A DNA stretch of 34,316 nt, taken from positions 1 to 34,316 of the forward strand of contig PLYI01000009.1 of assembly GCA_003151735.1 (NCBI GenBank). The letters run 5' to 3'. The notes beneath the pieces were generated by a model that saw only the letters and a program-made list of their open reading frames with translations, searched no databases and had not been told where the DNA came from. Each line of letters begins with the position of its first letter. The first letter of the stretch is position 1. Source of the DNA: Candidatus Bathyarchaeota archaeon. GTDB lineage: Archaea > Thermoproteota > Bathyarchaeia > Bathyarchaeales > Bathycorpusculaceae. Below, piece by piece: positions 5,450-11,439 of this stretch. The translations under genes and the position numbers were made by a program.

Positions 5450-5725
5450 ATGAGCTGGAACGATATAGACCAAGCAAACCTAAACGCCGCAGGAAGGCTT
5501 TATGAAGCTAATTCTATAAGATTGGGTGCTGAGCAATATGATTCCGAGTTCAGATGTAGACCCTCAACTTTATATAAGCCCAAACTATTTCCAGAAGGGA
5601 ATATGTGGTGTGCGATGTTTGGCGAAAACATGCCAGAAGGTGTTTGTGGGTTTGGGGAAACGCCAGACAAGGCGATGCTAGATTTCGATAGAGAATGGCA
5701 TAAACCGCTAAAGAGTAATAAGTGA
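5450..5725 (+). CDS. Conserved phage hypothetical protein
   Basis: 91 residues. A helical start (MSWNDIDQANLNAAGRLYE) is followed by the segment LYKPKLFPEGNMWCAMFGEN and MPEGVCGFGETPDKAMLDFD, then REWHKPL. I recognise the pattern pro-x-leu...asp/glu-gly-asn-x-trp-cys-ala...gly-x-gly-x-(ser/thr)-pro-x-x-ala-met-x-asp-phe-asp from many phage genomes, annotated only as hypothetical. It looks like a compact alpha/beta protein. AAGGAG lies 11-12 nt upstream of the ATG, within the loop region of the preceding hairpin. Confidence 0.7.
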   Translation: MSWNDIDQANLNAAGRLYEANSIRLGAEQYDSEFRCRPSTLYKPKLFPEGNMWCAMFGENMPEGVCGFGETPDKAMLDFDREWHKPLKSNK

Positions 5726-5744
5726 TTCCGAGGACGAATCGAAT
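5723..5744 (+). promoter_or_regulatory. Intercistronic hairpin, stop-overlapping (copy 3)
   Basis: TGATTC-CGAGGAC-GAATCGAAT. TGA is the stop of the upstream gene; GATTC pairs with GAATC over a 7-nt loop. A separate AAAGGAAG precedes the MazG-like start. Confidence 0.68.
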
Positions 5745-5759
5745 ATTGAAAGGAAGTAT

Positions 5760-6053
5760 ATGGGGCACACAATAACAGAACTCTCAAAAGAGCATAATAA
5801 ATGGCTCGTTGAAATGGGATGGAATAAAACTAACCCACTTGAACAATTGGCTCTGATAGCCTCCGAGATAGGTGAGGCTGTCAATGAATGTCGAGGGGAT
5901 AAACCAACAGAAAAACTTGGATCAGAGTTGGCGGATATCTGCTTACGAACTTTTGGAATGGCAGAACAGTTTGGTATAAATATTGAATCCGAGATAGTTA
6001 TGAAAATGGCTAAGAATTTTTCCAAGGGTAATTTTAAGGATCGATTAAAATGA
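5760..6053 (+). CDS. MazG-like NTP pyrophosphohydrolase
   Basis: 97 residues in the all-alpha NTP-PPase fold. Helix 1 is about 7-20. The metal-binding EIGEAVNECRG (E-x-x-E-type motif, about residues 36-46) and the downstream ELADICLRTFGMAE (E-x-x-D, about 55-68) are both present. Family members hydrolyse (d)NTPs or related nucleotides such as ppGpp to monophosphates plus PPi, and phages use them for nucleotide-pool control or to lower host alarmones. Length matches single-domain phage MazG proteins. The substrate cannot be inferred. AAAGGAAG lies 5 nt before the ATG. Confidence 0.85.
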   Translation: MGHTITELSKEHNKWLVEMGWNKTNPLEQLALIASEIGEAVNECRGDKPTEKLGSELADICLRTFGMAEQFGINIESEIVMKMAKNFSKGNFKDRLK

Positions 6054-6072
6054 TTCCACTCGGGAAGCGAAT
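6051..6072 (+). promoter_or_regulatory. Intercistronic hairpin with Shine-Dalgarno in 3' arm (copy 4)
   Basis: TGATTCC-ACTC-GGGAAGCGAAT followed by ATG. TGA is the MazG-like stop, TTCC pairs with GGAA, and the GGGAAG arm is the only Shine-Dalgarno-like sequence for the next gene. Confidence 0.7.
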
Positions 6073-6303
6073 ATGAAGGTTAGATTAAAAGACAGAGAAG
6101 ATCTAATAAAAGCCGGATTCCAAGTTAATGACATTGGAAGGAAAGACTTCCCAGTTCACATAGAGCTAATTAAGCCCTCAGAAAAAGTGGCAATTTCTTT
6201 GGATCTGGCCCGTTGTCATAGTTTGGAAGTTGTCACACAAAACTCAATAACAGAAGAATGGTATAAAATGTTCAAAGATGCTTTTGAGGTAATAGAAAAG
6301 TGA
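6073..6303 (+). CDS. Hypothetical small alpha/beta protein
   Basis: 76 residues beginning MKVRLKDREDLIKAGFQVND, with alternating strand and helix predicted by eye (FPVHIELIKPSEKVAISLDL, then EEWYKMFKDAFEVIEK). No family recognised. It is placed between two copies of the stop-overlapping hairpin and has no other Shine-Dalgarno than the hairpin arm, so its translation probably depends on the upstream MazG-like gene being translated. Confidence 0.62.
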   Translation: MKVRLKDREDLIKAGFQVNDIGRKDFPVHIELIKPSEKVAISLDLARCHSLEVVTQNSITEEWYKMFKDAFEVIEK

Positions 6304-6324
6304 TTCCTTCGGGGAAGCGAACAA
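6301..6324 (+). promoter_or_regulatory. Intercistronic hairpin with Shine-Dalgarno in 3' arm (copy 5)
   Basis: TGATTCC-TTCG-GGGAAGCGAACAA then ATG. TTCC pairs with GGGAA (one wobble) around a UUCG loop, which is an exceptionally stable tetraloop when closed by C-G. TGA is the upstream stop, and GGGGAAG is the next gene's likely ribosome site. Confidence 0.75.
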
Positions 6325-7041
6325 ATGAGTAGGGTTATATCATGGTTTAGTTGTGGCGCAGCTTCAGCGGTAGCGACAAAACTTGCCATTAAGAAATACC
6401 CTGAAACGCTTCCTGTATATTGTGACACCGGAAGCGAACACCAAGACAATAAAAGGTTTATGAAAGACTGTGAGAAATGGTTTGATAAAGAAATTAAAAT
6501 ATTGAAGTCTGACAAATATGACAACACTTGGTCGGTATTTGATAGCGGTTACTTAGTGGGCCAACATGGCGCTAAATGCACTGATGAGCTAAAACGAAAG
6601 CCTAGAGAAAAGTTTCAACTTCCAGACGATCTTCAAATATTTGGCTTTGATATTAATGAGCAGCATCGCGCTTTAAGGTTTATGGATAACAACCCAGACA
6701 TAGAAGTCAGATTTCCCTTAATAGACGAGAACCTAACTAAAGCCCAATGTTTTGAGCGTATTCCATTTGAACTGCCAGCCATGTATAAAATGGGTTACAA
6801 AAATAATAATTGCATCGGATGTGTTAAAGGCGGCGCTGGTTACTGGAATAAGATTAGACGGGACTTTCCCGAAGTCTTTGAACGAATGGCTAAAATGGAG
6901 CGCAAGCTTGGTATAACTATTCTTAGAGACCGGACGGACGGCAAACAAAAGACAAGACTTTATCTAGATGAATTAAAGCCAGGAGTTGGCCGGTATGAAG
7001 AAACTGAAATTAACTGCGGATTGTTTTGTGGGCAAATATAG
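6325..7041 (+). CDS. PAPS reductase / ATP-pyrophosphatase-like phage protein
   Basis: 238 residues. The N-terminal SWFSCGAASAVATKLA (about 6-21) is a variant of the PP-loop SGGxDS motif of the PAPS reductase and adenine-nucleotide alpha-hydrolase superfamily. It is followed by VYCDTGSEHQDNKRFMKDC, a conserved acidic strand-helix region. CTDELKRKPREKF (about 85-97) resembles the family's Cys-Thr/Arg-Lys-x-Lys patch, and CIGCVKGGAGYWNKIRRD (about 170-187) carries a Cys pair. Phage members are common and usually annotated as CysH-like. Real substrates are unknown, and sulfur transfer to DNA or tRNA is one option. The second glycine of the PP-loop is Cys here, which is seen in phage versions. Confidence 0.75.
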   Translation: MSRVISWFSCGAASAVATKLAIKKYPETLPVYCDTGSEHQDNKRFMKDCEKWFDKEIKILKSDKYDNTWSVFDSGYLVGQHGAKCTDELKRKPREKFQLPDDLQIFGFDINEQHRALRFMDNNPDIEVRFPLIDENLTKAQCFERIPFELPAMYKMGYKNNNCIGCVKGGAGYWNKIRRDFPEVFERMAKMERKLGITILRDRTDGKQKTRLYLDELKPGVGRYEETEINCGLFCGQI

Positions 7042-7068
7042 CTCGATTCCAATTAGGAAACAATTGAG
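7042..7068 (+). promoter_or_regulatory. Intercistronic hairpin (copy 6, variant)
   Basis: CTCGATT (7042-7048) pairs with AATTGAG (7062-7068), and an inner TTCC/GGAA pairing is an alternative. It begins directly after the TAG stop of the PAPS-reductase-like gene and ends 3 nt before the next ATG. AGGAAA in the loop is the only ribosome-site-like sequence. Confidence 0.58.
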
Positions 7069-7071
7069 TCT

Positions 7072-7278
7072 ATGACAGAAGACGAGAAAACTAATTTAGT
7101 TTGTAGACTAAGCATAGGTGACGCAATTACATTTCAAGACGTGCGCATAGAATGTACTCGCGTTGGTCCTGGCGGAAGCGTTAATCTTAAGGTGACATCA
7201 GATCCAAGCATAAGAATTGATGTGGTAAAACGCAAAGGGTGGCCAGGACATGAAGACGCCAAACGAATATCTGACTGA
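7072..7278 (+). CDS. Hypothetical 68-aa beta-rich protein
   Basis: Starts MTEDEKTNLVCRLSIGDAI and continues with short beta-strand-like segments (ITFQDVRIECTRVG, GSVNLKVTSDPSIRIDVVKR). The order Gly-Asp, two short strands, then a Pro-x-x-Ile-x-Val-x-x-Lys-Arg strand faintly recalls CsrA-type RNA-binding proteins, but key CsrA residues are not convincing. I therefore leave the function open. The 3' end overlaps the next small ORF. Confidence 0.58.
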   Translation: MTEDEKTNLVCRLSIGDAITFQDVRIECTRVGPGGSVNLKVTSDPSIRIDVVKRKGWPGHEDAKRISD

Positions 7279-7369
7279 AATGGTCAAGGTCTTAGACGTT
7301 GCCATTGAAGGCCTTATAAAGATCGCAAAAGAAATCAAAGAAATTCTTGAAAAGCAAAAGTCAAAGTGA
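7250..7369 (+). CDS. 39-aa helical protein, overlapping
   Basis: ATG 7250 to TGA 7369, too short for the ORF list. It begins MKTPNEYLTEMVKVLDVA and ends KEILEKQKSK, an amphipathic Lys/Glu-rich helix. It overlaps the upstream gene by 29 nt and the downstream GTG start by GTGA, so the three form a coupled chain. The only ribosome-site hint is AGGA close to the ATG. Confidence 0.5.
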   Translation: MKTPNEYLTEMVKVLDVAIEGLIKIAKEIKEILEKQKSK

Positions 7370-7557
7370 GCCTGGTTGATGAATTCAGAGCAAACTTAGA
7401 AAACAAGAATGATGTAAAACTTGAGACCGCCATTATTATTATCAAGATATGCAGGGAATACCTAAACCATCATTACAAGAATTCAGTTTATGGAACGTTT
7501 CAGAAAAACATTTTGGATATCATTGATGAGTTTTTAAAAGAAGTGGAAAGAAAGTAA
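7366..7557 (+). CDS. Hypothetical 63-aa helical protein
   Basis: GTG start inside a GTGA overlap with the preceding 39-aa gene. It begins MSLVDEFRANLENKNDVK and continues as helices, with the segment AIIIIKICREYLNHHYKN. It ends with DEFLKEVERK directly before the next ATG (TAAATG). No family recognised. Confidence 0.6.
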   Translation: MSLVDEFRANLENKNDVKLETAIIIIKICREYLNHHYKNSVYGTFQKNILDIIDEFLKEVERK

Positions 7558-7920
7558 ATGACACGGCACAAATATGGTGCAAAAAAAGTTGAATACGACC
7601 ACCATTCTTTTTCATCAAAATTGGAAGCGGCACTTTATAAGTGGCTTAAATTACAAGAGCAAAACGGTGAAATAGCAGACATAAAAGCTCAAGAGACAAT
7701 TTATTTAACAGAGGCGAGAATCATCTATAAGCCCGATTTTTCATATGTTGACCTAAAGACAAATAAAAAGATTTATGCCGAAAGCAAAGGATTTGAAACC
7801 AGCGATTGGCGAATAAAAAGAAGACTTTGGAAGTTCTACGGGCCTGCTCCGTTACAAATATACAAAGGATCTCACTCTAACTTTGTATTGCATGAAACTA
7901 TCACGCCTGGAACTTTATGA
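7558..7920 (+). CDS. DUF1064 family, PD-(D/E)xK nuclease-like protein
   Basis: 120 residues with the DUF1064 hallmarks: KYGAKKVEYD at the start, SSKLEAALYKWLK (about 19-31), YKPDFSYVDL (about 60-69), YAESKGFETSDW (about 77-88), RIKRRLWKFYGP and QIYKGS. The Glu...Pro-Asp...Glu-x-Lys arrangement (E23, PDF, ESK) is that of a PD-(D/E)xK nuclease core, and phage members are thought to be Holliday-junction-resolvase or endonuclease-like. Length equals the family norm. It is the last sizeable gene of the rightward operon. Confidence 0.85.
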   Translation: MTRHKYGAKKVEYDHHSFSSKLEAALYKWLKLQEQNGEIADIKAQETIYLTEARIIYKPDFSYVDLKTNKKIYAESKGFETSDWRIKRRLWKFYGPAPLQIYKGSHSNFVLHETITPGTL

Positions 7921-8003
7921 CATATTTGGAATTAGCTCAGATTATTTTTTGGATTTTAATTTCTGCTGTGGTTCTTATTTCAATCGACTCTTTTAGGAGA
8001 TAA
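7917..8003 (+). CDS. 28-aa single-TM micro-protein
   Basis: ATG 7917 overlaps the upstream TGA (ATGA). The product MTYLELAQIIFWILISAV... is one transmembrane helix ending SIDSFRR. It is the final ORF of the rightward operon before the convergent hairpin. Too small to assign; the coupling to the upstream stop supports translation. Confidence 0.45.
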   Translation: MTYLELAQIIFWILISAVVLISIDSFRR

Positions 8004-8005
8004 CT

Positions 8006-8023
8006 GGGCCCGTCCTTGGGCCC
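8006..8023. terminator. GC-rich hairpin between convergent operons
   Basis: GGGCCC-GTCCTT-GGGCCC, a 6-bp all-GC stem with a 6-nt loop, located between the end of the rightward operon and the end of the leftward late operon. There is no clear U run on either strand, so it may be a pause or RNA-stability element and not a classical intrinsic terminator. Confidence 0.5.
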
Positions 8024-8044
8024 CTAGGCCCATTCCATGGAACA

Positions 8045-8452
8045 TCAACAAACTGTTAATTTAAAATTTTCTATCCCCACTTGAAGATCCATAAATTTAT
8101 TAAAAGCGTCTTTTGAATGAGTGATTTCTGTATCACCAATTCGATTTAATCCAATGCCAATACAGCCCTCCGATTCGGAGTCAAAATTTAAAACATGAAT
8201 TAATATTCCGGTAACGGGCTTCCCTTGAAAATCGGGCACGTTTTGAAGCATAAAAGTAGTATAAGGAAGCCTTACTGGAGAATGCCTAATACAATTGTAG
8301 ACACCAAAAGAAACTTTTGGCGCCCAGACTTGATTAAGAACAAATGGATATGCGTGTTGTAGCGTTTTAAAAGAAACGGATCCATCCTCTGAGGTCATTT
8401 CTCCGAAAATACCTGTAGCAAGAAAATCCGTATTAGTTAAAATAAAGTTCAT
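8045..8452 (-). CDS. DUF5675 family protein
   Basis: 135 residues with the DUF5675 pattern: FGEMTSEDGSVSFKTLQHAY near the N-terminus, VSFGVYNCIRHSPVRLPY, a GILIHVLNFDSESEGCIGIG core (about 83-102) and a C-terminal ITHSKDAFNKFMDL. The His in GILIH and the Cys in GCIGIG are the family's conserved pair. The family occurs in phages and type VI or lysis-related contexts; enzymatic activity is suspected but not proven to my knowledge. As last gene of the late operon, next to holin- and spanin-like genes, a lysis role is a reasonable guess. Confidence 0.78.
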   Translation of the reverse strand: MNFILTNTDFLATGIFGEMTSEDGSVSFKTLQHAYPFVLNQVWAPKVSFGVYNCIRHSPVRLPYTTFMLQNVPDFQGKPVTGILIHVLNFDSESEGCIGIGLNRIGDTEITHSKDAFNKFMDLQVGIENFKLTVC

Positions 8453-8458
8453 TTTAGT

Positions 8459-8844
8459 TTACCTACACAAAGTAAAGCACTTACTGCCCACAAATAGAGC
8501 GCCAAAACCGAACATAACGCTAAAGCCGCCCACAATAAACGCCGGACGCTGCCATATTTGAGTATTCGCCTGATGTTCTTTAAGTAGCGTTTCATATCCT
8601 GCTTTATACGTTCCCAAGTCTAGTTCACATCTTTGACAACTTTTTTCTCTTTCAGCAAGGGAGTGGATTTGTGTTTCGTTGAAACATGTTTCTTTTTTTT
8701 TACTTCACTTTTTTGGATCTCCGGAGGAGGCGGGTCCGATAGTGGCGCTATCGGTTTCAGATTGCCCGTCTCCGCTTGAGCCAATGGCATCGTTGATAAC
8801 ATCGAGATCAGAACTATTAGCGTACTTAGCATTAACTTTTTCAC
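8459..8844 (-). CDS. Predicted -1 frameshift product: exported protein with C-terminal TM
   Basis: The signal-peptide ORF starting at 8844 contains a run of nine A residues (minus strand, 8701-8693). A -1 slip there moves into a frame open to the TAA at 8459 and gives about 128 residues. After the signal and Pro-rich linker, the -1 part reads ETCFNETQIHSLAEREKSC, then a helical segment with CELDLGTYKAGYETLLKEHQ and a C-terminal hydrophobic helix, RPAFIVGGFSVMFGFGALFV. This tail has no good start codon of its own and looks like real protein. Either programmed frameshifting or a homopolymer sequencing error explains it. The topology (exported N-terminus, C-terminal TM) resembles unimolecular spanins, but there is no lipobox Cys. 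Confidence 0.5.
8620..8844 (-). CDS. Exported Pro/Lys-rich protein (zero-frame product)
   Basis: GTG 8844 is preferred over an upstream TTG at 8862 because GGAG lies 7 nt before the GTG. The product starts MKKLMLSTLIVLISMLSTMP with cleavage likely after LAQA. A short mature part follows (PLSDPPPPEIQ, then a Lys-rich tail) and stops at 8620. It is embedded in the 3' part of the 96-aa gene in another frame, a nested arrangement known for spanin gene pairs. The zero-frame tail after the A9 run is low-complexity and lysine-rich, which suggests it is the less conserved product; see the frameshift entry. Confidence 0.5.
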   Translation of the reverse strand: MKKLMLSTLIVLISMLSTMPLAQAETGNLKPIAPLSDPPPPEIQKSEVKKKKHVSTKHKSTPLLKEKKVVKDVN

Positions 8845-8995
8845 TGTTTTTCTCCAGTTCAAGCTTTAGATTAGCATCTAAAGTTTCATTTTTCGCTTCG
8901 GTAACTTTTGATTCTTCAAAGTTCCAGAGAGCAACGGCAATGGCTGGGGCAAATTCTTCTATAAACTTCTGAATAGCGTCTAAAAGAGCTCCCAT
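8705..8995 (-). CDS. 96-aa late protein with amphipathic N-terminus and coiled coil
   Basis: Starts MGALLDAIQKFIEEFAPAIAV, a hydrophobic/amphipathic helix. A charged helical region (ESKVTEAKNETLDANLKLEL) follows, then SSDLDVINDAIGSSGDG. The last element resembles the ser-asp-x-asp-val-ile-x-asp-ala motif I recall in small phage proteins located next to holins. The start overlaps the preceding stop (TAATG). It might be an inner-membrane spanin or holin partner; I cannot decide. Its stop TGA at 8705 is followed in the same frame by the open tail described in the frameshift entry, so stop readthrough is an alternative route. Confidence 0.6.
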   Translation of the reverse strand: MGALLDAIQKFIEEFAPAIAVALWNFEESKVTEAKNETLDANLKLELEKNSEKVNAKYANSSDLDVINDAIGSSGDGQSETDSATIGPASSGDPKK

Positions 8996-9357
8996 TAATG
9001 TGCAATGTTACCGGTCAAATAATCCACAATTTTACCAGCAATGACGCAAAACTTATTAACCCAAGTAAGGCCAACCATCCCAACAGGAATTGGAGCCCCA
9101 GGCGCAACACCGTCAAAGTTATAAAGGACCTGTCTAACTACAGAGAGAATTGCTAGCGCTGAACCAACAAGCAAAAGAACTGCGCCCTGAAAGCCTCCAT
9201 GGGCTGTGATCCACGCCATGATGCCCCCTTGGGCTGCCGGAACGGAAACAACGGCGCCAGCAATGGCTGGGCTTGCAACGGGTACCACTACCTGGGCCGC
9301 CGCAATGAAACTCCACGCGAAAACAAACAACAATGTAGATGCTAAAAGCTTTTTCAT
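8995..9357 (-). CDS. Holin-like membrane protein
   Basis: 120 residues. An N-terminal hydrophobic stretch or signal (LLASTLLFVFAWSFIAAAQ) is followed by an Ala/Val-rich segment, a second TM about 57-75 (GAVLLLVGSALAILSVV) and a third hydrophobic segment near 90-113. AAGGAGAT precedes the ATG. Size, multiple TM segments and location among late lysis-type genes fit a holin or pore-forming protein. No specific holin family is recognisable. An alternative is an exported membrane protein that assembles on the virion. Confidence 0.55.
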   Translation of the reverse strand: MKKLLASTLLFVFAWSFIAAAQVVVPVASPAIAGAVVSVPAAQGGIMAWITAHGGFQGAVLLLVGSALAILSVVRQVLYNFDGVAPGAPIPVGMVGLTWVNKFCVIAGKIVDYLTGNIAH

Positions 9358-9366
9358 AATATCTCC

Positions 9367-9708
9367 TTAGTGTGGGTTTTCTTCAAGTTCCTTTACCTTC
9401 TTGTAAAGCTTAGGCCATCTTTCGCCTGCCATGACCTTTAAAAATAAGTAAATTCTACGAATATCCTGACTTATTTTGTCCATAACGAGCTTTTGGCCAT
9501 CAAGAGCAGCCTTTGTTTCTTTAAGTGCTTCTGTGAGCGACCTGAACTGATCTTGTGTTGGGCCGATATTCCTTCTGTAATAAGCCCAGAAACCCTTTAC
9601 AATGTGGGCCAAAACGTTTGCCGCGACTAACCCTATTAAGGAAAGAAGCATTCCACGCAGTCCATGTTCAAGGTCAAGCTGATCCAATCGGCGCTCCGCC
9701 CTTCTCAA
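9367..9708 (-). CDS. Small membrane-anchored coiled-coil protein
   Basis: 113 residues: a charged N-terminus, one TM about 19-40 (GMLLSLIGLVAANVLAHIV), then a coiled-coil-like region (QFRSLTEALKETKAALDGQK, IRRIYLFLKV) and a charged tail. This is the layout of XhlA/holin-accessory or inner-membrane spanin proteins. It overlaps the upstream membrane-protein gene by 35 nt. Function in lysis is an inference from layout and neighbourhood only. Confidence 0.58.
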   Translation of the reverse strand: MRRAERRLDQLDLEHGLRGMLLSLIGLVAANVLAHIVKGFWAYYRRNIGPTQDQFRSLTEALKETKAALDGQKLVMDKISQDIRRIYLFLKVMAGERWPKLYKKVKELEENPH

Positions 9709-10744
9709 AACAATGATAAATCAAGGCTACACCTAAAATCTGAAAAAAGAAAAGATGCAACGGATACATCGTGAACGCTATTAGTCCATATCCAAGGGTC
9801 ATGGAAAATAACAAAGGCTTTTTGAAGGCCCTAAACATCATCATCCCATATAGATAAAGCACGGAAACTAGACCTATATAACCTTGCTCAAAAAGGATTT
9901 GAAGAAAATCGTTATGCATCCAAAGCCAAACATTATCTCCGGGCTTATGGATCTGGACGAGTTGAGCGTAGATCCAATAGGTCCCCGGTCCTCCGCCAAT
10001 AAAAGGATTTATGTGTTCATGCCAAAAGCTCATCATTGATTTCCAATTGGCAAAGCGGCCATAGTTTTCGGCAAACTTAACCCCATAGAAATAGTGTATC
10101 GGAAGAATAAACAGAGCTGGTATAAGCATTATTAGGGCGTACGTCTTGTAATCTTTTTTTCTAAAATAGAACATCGCATGAACGAAAATAAACACAGCCA
10201 ATCCAGTGTTTGATTTGGCCAGTAAAATCGCAATTAAAATAATTACTAATAGCGCCACCTTAAGCTTTTTATTTTTCGTTATGGATTCAATGGCTGGCGA
10301 CATAATAGCAATGAAACAGGAATCAAGTGAGGCATTCGTCATAACCCACCAGCCCCGCATGAACCCATAAGATTCACCGATATGCGGAACAGCTCTGAAA
10401 ATCATGATAATTGCGTCGCCTATTGCGACTATGCACAAAAGTGGAATGATACGTTCTAAGTGTTTTTTTTCTAAAGATAAACCAATGCATGTGAAAAACA
10501 AAAGAGACATAATGTTAGAAATAACTTCACATCCGAATTGAGGTAATCCGCTTTGAATCAATCCAAAAAGTGCCGTCACCAGAAAACAAAGTCCAACAGA
10601 TACGTGGTATCTTTTAGATAACATCAAGGAAATAACAAAAGACAAAACGGCAAGGCCAGCAGCTTGTCTAAAGGCCCAACCGTTTATTTCTGGAACCTTA
10701 AAAAAAGCTGCGGCAAAAAATAAAATAAAGACGAAATACTTCAA
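9674..10744 (-). CDS. O-antigen ligase/polymerase-like polytopic membrane protein
   Basis: 356 residues with about ten hydrophobic helices. Near residues 250-290 a loop contains INPFIGGGPGTYWIYA and then WMHNDFLQILFEQGYIGL. The His-Asn-x-x-Leu...Glu-x-Gly signature is that of the Wzy_C/O-antigen ligase (WaaL-like) superfamily, enzymes that polymerise or attach surface polysaccharide at the periplasmic face. In a phage this would alter host LPS or capsule, as serotype-converting phages do (for example the Wzy of Pseudomonas phage D3). It starts in an ATGA overlap with the upstream small gene, so it belongs to the late operon and is not an insertion with its own promoter. Confidence 0.68.
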   Translation of the reverse strand: MKYFVFILFFAAAFFKVPEINGWAFRQAAGLAVLSFVISLMLSKRYHVSVGLCFLVTALFGLIQSGLPQFGCEVISNIMSLLFFTCIGLSLEKKHLERIIPLLCIVAIGDAIIMIFRAVPHIGESYGFMRGWWVMTNASLDSCFIAIMSPAIESITKNKKLKVALLVIILIAILLAKSNTGLAVFIFVHAMFYFRKKDYKTYALIMLIPALFILPIHYFYGVKFAENYGRFANWKSMMSFWHEHINPFIGGGPGTYWIYAQLVQIHKPGDNVWLWMHNDFLQILFEQGYIGLVSVLYLYGMMMFRAFKKPLLFSMTLGYGLIAFTMYPLHLFFFQILGVALIYHCFEKGGAPIGSA

Positions 10745-10968
10745 TAGAATTTCTTTGTTATTGGGTCTTCATACATGTTTAAACTTCCCGGCGATCCCAA
10801 TTGCCATATTTCATCACCAGAGCATTTTGCAAAACCAATTTTAACATCAAGTGTTGCAACATGATTGGTTTGAACCCTTTGGCCATTTTCAAACTCAGGA
10901 TGATCAAAGGCTCGACCAACTAACGTGTCATGGTAACGAGCCCATTTATCAAGCCTGGGAATTTTCAT
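10741..10968 (-). CDS. Conserved small late protein
   Basis: 75 residues starting MKIPRLDKWARYHDTL, with HPEFENGQRVQTNHVATLD and WQLGSPGSL, ending PITKKFY. The pattern his-pro-x-phe-x-asp/asn-gly-x-x-val-x-thr...val is one I recall from phage small proteins near tail genes; no function known. It overlaps the downstream gene by ATGA and the upstream stop by one base. Confidence 0.6.
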   Translation of the reverse strand: MKIPRLDKWARYHDTLVGRAFDHPEFENGQRVQTNHVATLDVKIGFAKCSGDEIWQLGSPGSLNMYEDPITKKFY

Positions 10969-11438
10969 TAAGCCTCATATCCATAGGCTGTAACGAGGTT
11001 CGTATTTCCGGTATTTGTAACAATGGCTGGATATTTTGTTGCCGGAACTGAAAAAACAGGTGCAAATTGAAGTGGCCCATTAATGCCGGTTTGACTGGTT
11101 GGAACTACAAACGCCGTAACTGCCGTTGCGCTGCCGCTTCCAAAATAAACAGGATTTGTAAAAGAGGTGGCTGTATCAAGGCCAACGTCATTGTCTGCGT
11201 ATAATAAGGAATTTGTCATGGCCGCATTCGACATCATAGAGATGGCATAAATTGTTAGCGTTTTCCCTGATGTGACAGCATAACCGGCGCTACCTGGCGG
11301 ATTCGTTTTTCTTAAGGTACAATTTCCGTTTGTACCCCCCCGGCTAGCCAAAACAATCAAGCCTGAGATATTTGTAAAAACATATCCACCGATTGTTAAT
11401 GTTTCAATAGTTCCCAGTGTTCCAATTGGTTTTGCCAT
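10968..11438 (-). CDS. Beta-rich tail-fibre or decoration protein
   Basis: 156 residues, low in charge and rich in Gly, Ser, Thr and Val, with the run of strands expected for a single jelly-roll-like domain (IGGYVFTNISGLIVLASRGG, TLTIYAISMMSNAAMTNSL, FVVPTSQTGINGPLQFAP). It lies directly downstream of the tailspike gene, so a receptor-binding or fibre-cap domain is likely. No closer family recognised. Confidence 0.55.
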   Translation of the reverse strand: MAKPIGTLGTIETLTIGGYVFTNISGLIVLASRGGTNGNCTLRKTNPPGSAGYAVTSGKTLTIYAISMMSNAAMTNSLLYADNDVGLDTATSFTNPVYFGSGSATAVTAFVVPTSQTGINGPLQFAPVFSVPATKYPAIVTNTGNTNLVTAYGYEA

Positions 11439-11439
11439 T

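Noticed and set aside
7072..7278. CsrA-like RNA-binding protein
   Set aside because: Only a loose resemblance in strand pattern; the conserved CsrA residues at both ends are not present.
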